DNA of 64,000 nt from Isoetes taiwanensis (lineage: Eukaryota > Streptophyta > Lycopodiopsida > Isoetales > Isoetaceae): the NCBI GenBank assembly GCA_021234155.1, contig JAJEKV010000102.1, positions 186,001-250,000 of the forward strand, in the 5' to 3' direction. This document shows, in pieces, positions 55,601 through 64,000 of the stretch (positions are counted from its first letter, which is position 1; each line of letters begins with the position of its first letter). The position numbers were made by a program, and so were the translations under genes. Under the pieces are notes generated by a model. The model was not told the DNA's origin. It ran no database searches and saw nothing but the letters and a program-made list of their open reading frames with translations.

Positions 55601-56600
55601 GCCGGATCCTTGGGAGCAAGAGTTTGAAGTGTAGAAAATCTTGGGGCAGCCATGGTAACGATTTGCGTAAACTAAGAGTGATTCAAAGGCGGAGGACGAA
55701 AGTCAAGCACGGAGGACAAAGGGCAGTAAGAACTAAAAAAGGTTTTTAGGGCTTAATAACCGGAGGCTTAAGAGGTATGAAGAGGGCTTAAACCGAGCCG
55801 CTGATGGTGCTGTGTGTCGAAGATGCCAAGGAGTGTATTGAGAGGCAAAAATTTGGCTAAGTCCCAAAAAACGTAAGGGAGAAGCAATGAACGGTGAGGA
55901 TGAGACGGAGAGAAGGATCGATGTGACAGGTGGGCAAAGGACACACATTAATGTCCGACGGGCGTGAAAAGAAGAAATGGCATTCAATGCGGGTAACTTG
56001 AAGTGGGATATCATTAAAAGGAATGTGTCAAGGTACCATGGCTAGATATGCGGGCGGAGAAAAGATTCTCATTTTAGAAACAAAATTTTGCATTGCAAAC
56101 ACGCTGGCGATTTGTGTGATTGGTCCACGCCGACAAGGAGTTCCTCGCTTGGCTATATAAGACTTAACCGGAGTAACGAAGGCATCCGATGGCGCCAAAG
56201 ATGGTCGCCGCCGGTTTGAACGAGGATCCGACTATGCCCACGAACCGCCGAGTGGATTACCCGCAAGATGAATTGTCCGACCTTCGGGCGCCGCCACAAT
56301 CGGGGCGTGAGAATGGACGGCCGGGTGTGCCGGATGGTCGAACATCCCGACCAAGACCAACGGATGGAGGTGGTTCTCGCACCTTCGCCGGGATCCCGAA
56401 AGCGTAACCTCTACCACCTCCTCGCAGATCACCTCCGCTCCAAAACCCGAGTAAAGGGTTTTTCTTCTTAGGACTTAGTAGATAGGGCTTTGAGCCCGCT
56501 TTTTTGTATATAGGGCAAAGGCCTATAGCGGAAATAGCCGGTCGCGCCCACATTTTGTAAAAAATTCCACTATAATATAATATGCCGCTTTTCTAGTCAC
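52697..56600. other. Ty3 element 3' region with unassigned frames on both strands
   Basis: About 3.9 kb between integrase and the 3' LTR. On the element (minus) strand, 54,453-54,782 includes VATLEAKLQDKHEALLRAHL and SAQDQVSQLADQRARLNQ, a heptad pattern suggesting a coiled coil. On the plus (antisense) strand a TATA box, GGCTATATAA at 56,151-56,160, precedes ATG 56,189 and a 72-codon frame (MAPKMVAAGLNEDPTMP). Another plus-strand frame at 55,060-55,314 contains SVDDQVIERFIDMGVLDRI. Some plant Ty3 lineages carry extra or antisense ORFs here. None is recognised. Confidence 0.4.
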
Positions 56601-56639
56601 TTTGGTGGTGTTTGCTTTTTGAACAGACCGCTTGTTGAT

Positions 56640-56830
56640 TTTCGCCGCCTGCGGTGATGAAATGTTTTGAGACTAAAACCATTAACCAAGGTAGGTAATG
56701 GAGTGCCATCTAATTCTCGCCAGCTTGGAAAACTGGTCTAACCACTTGAACAATTTGATAAGGGCCAAGCCAACGAAACTTGAGTTTACCCGAAAATTTT
56801 TGTACTCGAATCATAAAGAAGAACCAAATC
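56640..56830 (-). pseudogene. integrase C-terminal GPY/F module
   Basis: Minus strand encodes KFSGKLKFRWLGPYQIVQVV, the GPY/F motif that follows the integrase core in many Ty3/gypsy elements. No chromodomain was recognised after it. Confidence 0.6.
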
Positions 56831-56938
56831 GCCTTCTTTAAATGTTTTTGTCTTCGACGCTTGTCATGTAAAGATTTTTGCAATCGCTGTCCATGAAGAA
56901 CACGAATATAAGCATCCCTTCAAGTTCATCCAACTATT

Positions 56939-57715
56939 CTAATTGATAGACCCTTTCTTTGAGTGCAAAGCAGATGGATTATGAGCAAAGCTGCATTGAA
57001 AACGGAGTGTTGGAAGGATGTATTCAAACGGCATGAGAGCTTCCTGACCATAAACCAATTTAAAAGGAGGTGACCGGTAGCAATCTTGAAACAAGTATTG
57101 TAGGCCCAAAGAACAAGAGGGAAGTTTTGTCCGCCAACAGGCGGGAAGCGTCACAAATTTTCTTGAGAATGGTGACCAGAGTTTTGTTGGTGCTTTCTGC
57201 CAAACCATTACCTTGAGGATAGTAAGGGGTGCTCTTGTGATGATGTATCAGAAGATAATCCGTCAGCTCCTTGATAGTATGATTGATGAAATGGACACCA
57301 CGATCACTGACCAGCTCCGTGGGGCAGCCGAATCGCGTGATAATTTGTTGATAGAGGACCCTAGCTGTGCTTGCTGCAGTGTTGTCTGGAAGTGCACAAG
57401 CTTCCGCCCATTTGGTAGCATAGTCAGTGAGAACCAGAATGTAACGGGCACGGGTGTGCCGCGCAGGAGGATCGATAGGTCCCACAAAGTCCATTCCCCA
57501 TTTGCTGAAGGGAAGGGGCGTGGCGACCGGGCGGGGCCAAGGGAAGAGCGCCACGGGTCATGGGGGCGCCCCACCACCGGCAAGCGCCACACGCGGCGGG
57601 CGCATGGAGCATCTTTGAAGAGCGTGGGCCAATAATACCCAGCTAGAAGGATTTTGCATGCCGTGGTGTCACCATGAAAATGACCACCACCTAGCCCTTG
57701 ATGAGCTTCTAACAA
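56939..57715 (-). pseudogene. Ty3/gypsy integrase
   Basis: Inserts element cDNA into the host genome. The N-terminal zinc finger is recognisable (AHQGLGGGHFHGDTTACKIL, then AGYYWPTLFKDA), though its second Cys pair is lost. In the core (57,554-57,060), WGMDFVGPI, VLTDYATKWAEA (first Asp), LVSDRGVHF (second Asp) and YYPQGNGLAESTNKTLV (Glu) give a complete DDE triad. A frameshift separates the core from the C-terminal part at 57,208-56,939 (FKLVYGQEALMPFEYILP). Confidence 0.85.
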
Positions 57716-58029
57716 TATCCGAACTTCATGAGGTAGAACACGCCGCCGAAGGATGGTGTCCTTACCCTTTTGTAGAGATGTCCCGCAACCATGGTGTAGT
57801 CACGGACCTCTCTGAGAAATTGATGGCGACGGGATTGTCGCTTTGGCAGGAGAGAGCGCCTCGCCTTTCTCGGGTGGAAGAGCACCCGTGAGGAGGTATC
57901 GCTGAAAATCATGGAACCAATGTGGTGTTGCCGTTACTAAAAGAGCCGAAAGCATCGTGAAAGGCGCCCCGAGACTCCAGTTGAGGGATCATCCGGTGTG
58001 GATGCGTGAAAGATAATCCGGACTACATG

Positions 58030-58375
58030 AGATTTGGCCGCCTTTATGAACGATTTCAAAAGGAGCAAATTTTGAGAAGAAGGACCCAACGAGCAATGCG
58101 GCCCGTGGGCGTGGACTTGTTTATCAAATAGAGGAGTGCTTGGTGGTCCACAAAGAACTTGATTTGACTGCCCAAAAGGTAATGACGGAAGCGTTGGACA
58201 CAGAAAATGAGACCCAAAGCTTCACGCTCCGTGGCAGAATAGTTGCGCCGCCAGAATTGAGTTTTCTACCGGGCGAAGCGATTTGGTTTGTCGGGCAGGC
58301 GATCATATTCTTGAGAAAGAACAGCTCCAATAGCAAACGCCGAGACATCTACATGAACGTGAAAGGGCTTGTCCC
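58030..58375 (-). pseudogene. Ty3/gypsy RNase H
   Basis: Minus-strand frame reads VDVSAFAIGAVLSQEYD, RRNYSATEREALGLIFCVQR and FFVDHQALLYLINKS, then GRIARWVLLL. This order is typical of the Ty3/gypsy RNase H that removes RNA after minus-strand synthesis. One in-frame TAG lies at about 58,268, between the first two motifs. Confidence 0.8.
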
Positions 58376-58499
58376 ATTGAGGAGGAACAAGAACCGGTGC
58401 CTGAGTAAGCAAAAGCTTCAGCTGTTGGAAAGCAGCATCCGCCTGGGAATTCCAAGCCCATGTGGATTCGTCACCCGTGAGTTTATGAATGGATCCGCA

Positions 58500-59216
58500 A
58501 TGGCTGCTAGTCCGTGTATGAAGGTGGAGTAATAATTGACCTTACCCGTGAAAGAGCGTGTCTCCTTGATATTGGCCGGTGCTTGAGCCTTGAGCACACA
58601 ATCGATTTTGGCGGTGATCTGTGGTGATACCGCTTTGGTCGACAACATGGCCTAACCGTAACACCAGGTGACGCAAAAGGTGCATTTCGTGATTGAGACT
58701 AATGCCGGACTCATCACATTTCTGGAAGACGAAGTTCCAATTTATCCAAATGGTCAGCCATGGAACTCAGAGGCGAGAAGTCATCTTGAAAAAATTTGCA
58801 AGAAGGGATTTTCCTTCATGAAATCATGAAAACCGAGAGCATGATGCGCTGAAACGCTGATGGAGAGTTTGATAATCCAAAAGGAACCACCTTGTAGGCA
58901 AAAGCACTTCTACCGGGTGGTGAAAGTAGTCTTGAGTTGATCAGATTCTTTGATTGAGATCTGATTGTAGCCGAAAAACCATCCATGAAGGAGTACATCT
59001 CATGTCCAGCCACCTCTTCCGTAACCGGTCCGGGAAGGGAAGTGGAAAATGATCACGCCCGCGGGCCCTGATTGAGTTTCCGATAGTCCACATGACGCGG
59101 ATCTTACCATTGTGTTTGAGGGCAATGACGATGGGGCTCACCCATTCGTAATGTTTGACCTCATAGATCAAACCGCAAAGAAGGAATTTGTCAATTTCCG
59201 CCTTTGACGCGATCAC
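58500..59216 (-). pseudogene. Ty3/gypsy reverse transcriptase
   Basis: Minus strand: FLLCGLIYEVKHYEWVSPIV (59,190s), ALKHNGKIRVMWTIG, MAGHEMYSFMDGFSA, then FAYKVVPFGLSNSPSAFQRI and VFHDFMKENPFLQ. A QDDF box at about 58,775-58,786 is the F/Y-x-DD catalytic site, reached only through a frameshift. LNHEMHLLRH and LGHVVDQSGI follow, and FTGKVNYYSTFIHGLAAIAD (58,600s) leads into RNase H. The domain is recognisable end to end but broken by shifts. Confidence 0.8.
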
Positions 59217-59831
59217 GGTAATTAGGGTTGAGCCGGACTGCCGTTGCTAAACCGGGTCGCATCGATTTGGTAGGAATGGTGAGTTCCCCAAGCTTTTGTT
59301 GATTCCCCAAGATCTCTCAGAATCTCGCTTAAAATGTATTTGAATTTTGTGAACAGCTTGACGCCTTGCACGATAAGGAGCCTAAGATTTGGCAAAGAAT
59401 GCGACAGGGTTGATTGTTGCCCACGCCCACAATCTCGACTTCCGGAGTCCGGATATGGGGTATTACTTCAGATATCCCGACAATGTGCAGGAGGTTGGAG
59501 CATAACCGGATGCGTGGCACTTTGCGTGGTGAAAAGAGGGGTTGCTCGGGCCATCCGCCAGCCGTCGCTTCATGATGGCGTGTACATCAACAGGAGTTGC
59601 AGGAGGTTCAAAGATCCGAAAAGTGATCAACACGTTGGATTCGATTGCAAGGAGCCAGGTAAGGGTCAAGCAAAGCAGCCACACCGGTCCCCGATCAAGA
59701 GTCATTTCTCCCCAAGGATCAAAGATATTCGGGGTAGGATGACAGAGGCACTTCGCAGTGGAGCCCGAACTTGATAAATATTCCGAGCTTCTTCGAATCA
59801 CTGCGGTTCCGAGAGAGAGGGTTCCGCATGT

Positions 59832-60557
59832 TCAACAGAAATGATCCCGCCTGTTTGCAAGTCCATGGTGGCATTGAGATGACCATCGTTGATGACTAAT
59901 CGGGTCCGCGGGCCCAAAGAATGGATACTCTTTGCTCGGCGGAGAAAAGGTCTCACACCAACATTTCATAGTCACCGGATCTTCGCCAGCCTTTCCAAAC
60001 CCAAATTCCATGGGGAAGCGGAGATCACCGATGTTGATGTGAAGAAGAGGTGTGACGCCTTGAGGTCGCATGATATGGCCATTAGCCAACTTGATGTCAT
60101 ATGGGGCACGAAAGAGTTGTGTGATGCCCATTTGTTTCAATGAGTTTATCCGTGATGAGATTGATGCGCTACCTCCATCTATTTGAACATGGTTGACTTG
60201 CTGATTACCCACCGTGGCATGGACCGTGGGTGTAGAGGTACCACAGCCACCTAACCAAAACAGCTTGGGAGTGGTAACCGGTCCTTGAGAGCGTGATGAA
60301 GTTTCAAAATGGTTGCCAAGCTTAAAGGAATTTTGATCTTGGCTAGCTCCTCTTGGAGTTCTAGAGGCACATGAGAAAAAGGATCTGCTGGTTCCACCGG
60401 GTGCCGGAGTGCGTGGTAGTGAAGCAAAGAACTTTTTGAGTAAGTCAACCCGCAGCAATATTGGGATACGCCCGAGAGCGTGGAGGTTGAGATGTGGAAG
60501 GTGTATCTTGTCTTTGTTGAGCTCGTGGTGGTGGCATGAACATTTGCCAATGTGCAC
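59832..60557 (-). pseudogene. Ty3/gypsy aspartic protease region
   Basis: A 241-codon open frame on the minus strand. NHVQIDGGSASISS is the active-site region, with DGGS in place of the DTG/DSG of most retropepsins. A DGGS-type variant is familiar in some plant Ty3 polyproteins. MGITQLFRAPYDIKLANGHI and INIGDLRFPMEFGFG follow as the flap and C-terminal strands. The upstream part is Pro/Ser-rich linker from Gag. Confidence 0.65.
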
Positions 60558-60886
60558 GCCTTCAGCAGCTTTGCATGAGGTTCAAAATGCTTTGGCTAAC
60601 TTTTGGCATGACATGTGGCATGAGCTTCTCCAAGTCAGTGCAAAGTGAACCTTTTTTCGCCCCTCATGAGGAATGGTGTCAACGGCAAAAGGCAGTTGCG
60701 TGCCATTCGGAATAATGGTCAAGGGACGTGATGCCTTGGTCTGGCGTGAAACTAAACCAACCCAATTTGACTGCTGGACTGGAGGATTAAGTGCCTGAAA
60801 AATTTCCTCTTGTGCTTGTTGATCCAGCTGAGGTTGATTTGCTGGAGCTGGTTGATAGCGTGATTGCCGAGGCTCTTGGTGGCTTC

Positions 60887-61557
60887 TTAAGAAACTGGTC
60901 TCGGGCCTTGTTTGCCATTAGCAATCCAGAGTTGGTAAGCCGTGAGGCGGACCGATGTGGTCTGATTTATGCCAGGAAGCTGTTCCTGAACTTGTGGAAG
61001 TTGAGGACACTCCGTGGTGGTATGACCCCATTCTTGACAGTGATAACACCGAAGCTTTAGAAGGATCAAAAAGGAGGACGTGGGTTGGATCCCGTGGTTG
61101 CTCCTGCTGGTTGATAGAGTTGAGTGGGTTGCACCCGAAGTGGTGGCCGCCGAAAGCGCATTGTTCTTTGAGGTGTGGTTTGCACTTGATAAACCATTTT
61201 GTTATGAACGGTGTGGGATGAGTGCGAAAAGTGCACTCTTCCGCGGGCATGATTGCACATGTTGCATCGCTTGCAATGAGGCGGGCCATTGGTGGAGTTG
61301 CACTCATTTGCCAAATGGCCTTGGTATTTGCAAATATGGCACCAGATTTGCGCTACTGGGATTAGCGTGTTGAGGTCGAAATACCGTTTGTGGAACCATG
61401 ACAGGTGGAATGAACGGGAGCTATTTAAGAGCCACGCCTCGGGAGGAAACATTGACCGAAAGTGATTGACAAGGTCGATAGCCCGCCCAAAGTCTTGGGA
61501 CGCGGTATTCATCATGAGTCGAATAGTCGGAGGAAGTCCTTGGAGAAACCGCACCAA
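60887..61557 (-). pseudogene. Gag nucleocapsid with two CCHC zinc knuckles
   Basis: Minus strand, from right to left: CHICKYQGHLANEC (CX2CX4HX4C) in the frame ending near 61,066, then CYHCQEWGHTTTEC (again CX2CX4HX4C) at about 61,020-61,060 in another frame. A further cysteine cluster (CKRCNMC) follows the first knuckle. Knuckles bind element RNA during packaging. A frameshift separates the two. Confidence 0.8.
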
Positions 61558-61584
61558 AATCTGCCGGTGGGGTACTCCTTGAGC

Positions 61585-62371
61585 TTACTTAGCAGAATGT
61601 GAAGTCGATCCAAAAAAATCCGGGCGCACTGTGGGCTCTTGTTGAAGTTCATTGAGTTGCTTGAGATGAAGTTGATCATCATCCGTGGTCCCATAATGAG
61701 ACAGAAAAGCAGTTCTCATTTCTGACCAGTCTTGTTTCCAATGGCTTTTGTTGGACATGAGCCATTGATGAGGAGAGCCACGCAGGGTGGTGGAAAAGAT
61801 GTGGAATTTCAGTTGAGGTTGGCGCATGACCATTTAGGACAGCTAGAGCCTCAAATTCTTCCATGTGGGCCCGAGCACTTTGGTCTAAGGGTTTGCCTTC
61901 GTGGTTGCCAAAGGTGGGATAAGTCGGCCAGAGTCTGAAAGGTAGATGTGAAAGTGCTTGGCTGGACAGGACCAGTATAGTGAGGATATTGAGGTTGAGT
62001 TGGATGTGGCATGGTGCCTGAAGGACCCTGATGAAGGGGTGACTGCGGTTGAGAAACCGAAGTAATGGAGCATTGGTTTTGAGATCCGTAAGGTTGTAAA
62101 CGTGAAGGGCAAAGTGGGGAAACGAGGGAAAAAGGATATTCCCGGTAGGCGCAAAGGAGACGCGGTGGATATCCTTGCCCACCGGGGGAGATGATGGTTG
62201 TGAAGGAAGAGGCGTATGGCCCGGAAGAATGATGGATGTAGGCATGTTCGTGGGTATGAAAGTACGGTTGAGAAGGTTGAGCCCGATAAGGCTCCCCGAT
62301 AGTGATGAGGGACCGAGGTTGTGAGCAATGTTTGCACGCTTGGGGGCGGGAACCGGGGACGAGACAGACAC
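61585..62371 (-). pseudogene. Ty3/gypsy Gag capsid region
   Basis: Frame 62,371-61,679 begins MSVSSPVPAPKRANIAHNLG and is Pro/Ser-rich. Frame 61,833-61,585 has KFHIFSTTLRGSPHQWLM and DWSEMRTAFLSHYG, matching the F..TL.G.A..W ... F...Y pattern of the Retrotrans_gag family. The two frames overlap, implying a frameshift. Confidence 0.7.
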
Positions 62372-62578
62372 GAGGGGTTGGTGGCGCCGATCGAGCCCTA
62401 GACCAAGATGGCCTCCTCTATGTCATAAGCAGATCCATACATGTCGCGAACAGTTTCCCGACGCTGATGGCGCTCCAAGCGAGAGGCCGTCTGAGAAAGG
62501 AGTTCTTCCGGGCGTGGAAATTTCGGATGGACATGGCGCATGTAAGAAAGTAGGATGGAATCGGACCGGCATGTTGTT

Positions 62579-63150
62579 TGGGGTCAGGGTCGGGAACTCG
62601 AAGACAGCCCCCGTGAGGACCCGTGGATCTAACAGAGAGTCCGGGGACTATGTCACGGGATTTGCAAGAAGAGAAGAAGAAGAAGAAAACAGAACAAATG
62701 AGAGGAAAATGATAAGCTTCCTTGATATCAATGATGAACATACATGAGCTCTCGCAATAGAGAGAAAAACTGAAAGGAGACAAGACTCAAAACTCATCTA
62801 GCCATCATATGCTAGCTCTACTCATATATATAGTACAATGGCCTTGGGGCCCAATATAGACACTCGACCGATCTCTGGTGCGCCGACTCGAAGGAGGCCC
62901 GATTTGCGGAGGAATGTTGGCGGTGCCTCTTTAAATGCCTAGAATCACGTTTGACGCCGACACGGCGGTGACGGGTCATCACTTGTCCGGCTGGCGCCTC
63001 TTGTTGTCGGGACGCAGCTTTGATTGCGTGGTCGCTGCTTGGTCTTCACGAGCCTTTGATGGCTGACCCGTGGCTGACTGAGGATCCTTGAGCTTGACCT
63101 GGTCTGTCGTATGCATGAATAGTCCTGTACCAGGAGGCACAGGACTAACA
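62579..63150 (-). repeat. 5' LTR (right)
   Basis: Promoter LTR of the minus-strand element, with TATA on the minus strand at 62,821-62,834 (ACTATATATATGAG). On the minus strand it starts TGTTAGTCCTGTGCCTCC at 63,150. Compared with the left LTR it has many 1-4-bp insertions and deletions, so the insertion is not recent. Confidence 0.85.
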
Positions 63151-64000
63151 GTCTCTTTGCCATTGTGTGGCATTTGGGAAGCCGTCTGTGCATGTGGAGT
63201 TGCCCTGGGCACTGTTGTATGGTCTCCGGCCTTTCTCACATGCATCCCCTTTTCTCACAGGAGTGTTGCGGGCTTGGGATCATGTGCGTGTTCTCTTCTA
63301 GCTAGATTATGCCTCAGTTTATCACCACTCTTCTCCTTTCTTGTGGGTTCCTCTACCCCCCTGCGCACTTGCCCTTGGCTGCCACTGTGCATACGGACGC
63401 AGGCCCGTTGGAGGCGAGCTGATGTGCTCACCTTGGAGGATTGGTATTGGGGTGGTCAGCTAGCTTCGTGGGAGTTCTTTCGAGCTCGCTTTCGCCTGAG
63501 GGGCAGTGACCGGGCTATCTAGGAGCACGTGGCGGGGAGTATTCCGCTACACATACCTATAGTCCCTCAGGATGATGTGGTGGTGCAGATTTGGAAGGTT
63601 CATCCGGATGTTGTGTCTTCTTGCTTTGTGCGGTCTTCTTACCGGGTGCCGGCTATTCATGACACACTGCCCCCTTCAGGCAAGTGGTCTCTGCAGCTTC
63701 CGGGTTCTCGATGGCGCTCGGTTTGGACGTGGACATGGAGCTCACTTCCCCCACCGAAGGTTAGGTGCTTCATGGCGGTGGTGCAATCACTATCGTGGTG
63801 AATGCCCGTGTGAGTCGGTTTAGGCCGGGTGTGAGCCCTCTCTGCCCTTGTTGTGGCCTTCATGTGAGACTGTGGAGCATTGTCTGATTTTATGCCCTGA
63901 CTTGCAGGCTGCCTGGGATTGGGTTAGGGCTCTGCTTTTGGTGAGATTGACTAGCCGCCAGCTTCTTTGCTTCATGTGTATCTCGGTGCTTGGCCGCTCT
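63151..64000 (+). mobile_element. L1-type LINE, 3' part, continues past window
   Basis: Resumption of the LINE interrupted at 52,131. Coding from about 63,430 reads LASWEFFRARFRLRGSDRAI, VVVQIWKVHPDVVSSCFVR and WRSVWTWTWSSLPPPKVRCF. This is the zf-RVT domain in the same order as LINE copy 2 (MSWEAFRTKFLLYRWDR, WKSVWIWVWDKLLHPKV). A TAG after RAI and later shifts break it. No poly(A) tail is reached. Confidence 0.75.

Larger units (their letters stand above)
52132..63150 (-). mobile_element. Ty3/gypsy LTR retrotransposon, inserted in the LINE
   Basis: An 11.0-kb minus-strand element. LTRs at about 52,132-52,684 and 62,579-63,150 are similar but carry many small indels. Inner order from right to left: Gag, two CCHC knuckles, protease, RT, RNase H, integrase with a GPY/F-type end, a ~4-kb region of unknown content, a polypurine tract and the left (3') LTR. 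PR-RT-RH-IN order defines Ty3/gypsy. Stops and frameshifts are present throughout, so the element is defective. No exact target duplication was seen (flanks GCCTC near 52,123 and GTCTC at 63,151 differ by one base), and a primer-binding site was not identified. Confidence 0.85.

Noticed and set aside
63151-63155. Exact 5-bp target duplication for the Ty3 element
   Set aside because: GTCTC on the right and GCCTC near 52,123 on the left differ by one base, and the left copy is not directly adjacent to the LTR edge I chose.

Overview
This window is repeat-dominated nuclear DNA of a large-genome land plant. Supporting signs are spliced plant-type genes with GT-AG introns, plant L1-type LINEs with zf-RVT ends, a plant Ty3/gypsy element, Helitron-like termini, long minisatellites and AT-rich non-autonomous repeats. 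DUF7869-type coding sequence together with this repeat load suggests a seed-free vascular plant, perhaps a fern. That identification is an inference. I see no gene that is clearly intact. Every recognisable coding sequence is broken, truncated or part of a transposon. No rRNA, tRNA or CRISPR array was found.

Layout, left to right. At 1-7.8 kb there is anonymous sequence, two copies (3.1-4.1 and 7.0-7.8 kb) of an AT-rich repeat family here called X, and a minisatellite between direct repeats (4.1-4.6 kb). From 8.16 to 19.2 kb lies a DUF7869-family gene split by a 9.5-kb insertion (8,558-18,023). The gene's CTTAAAT is duplicated on both sides of the insertion. The insertion carries two identical 132-bp TATA-containing segments. 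It was itself hit by an L1-type LINE (11,258-13,920) flanked by a 15-bp target duplication. At 19.7-23.0 kb a 5' asparaginyl-tRNA synthetase gene fragment is joined within about 20 bp to the 3' half of a TTLL12-type tubulin-tyrosine-ligase-like gene, with introns retained in both parts.

At 23-36 kb there are AT-rich repeats, a second copy of the same LINE (27,698-29,679, 18-bp target duplication), three copies of another LINE with a (TATTC)n tail, possible captured exons (31.4-33.5 kb), two Helitron-type 3' ends (34.5 and 35.3 kb) and tandem arrays. At 36.3-39.7 kb a 1.9-kb minisatellite of about 19-bp units lies between inverted copies of a coding fragment. At 39.7-43.6 kb there are exon-like fragments, one resembling a conserved plant WD40-like protein. 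At 44.07-45.87 kb there is a 1.8-kb, almost pure purine tract. At 46.0-47.5 kb there is a third X copy and more foldback sequence.

The right quarter is one nested structure. A degenerate plus-strand LINE (about 47.5 kb to beyond the window end) is interrupted by an 11-kb minus-strand Ty3/gypsy element (about 52,132-63,150). That element has LTRs, a polypurine tract, Gag with CCHC knuckles, protease, RT, RNase H, a DDE integrase and a 4-kb 3' region of unknown content. The window is best read as a record of layered transposition and gene-fragment capture. Several insertion orders can be read directly from target-site duplications and interrupted reading frames.
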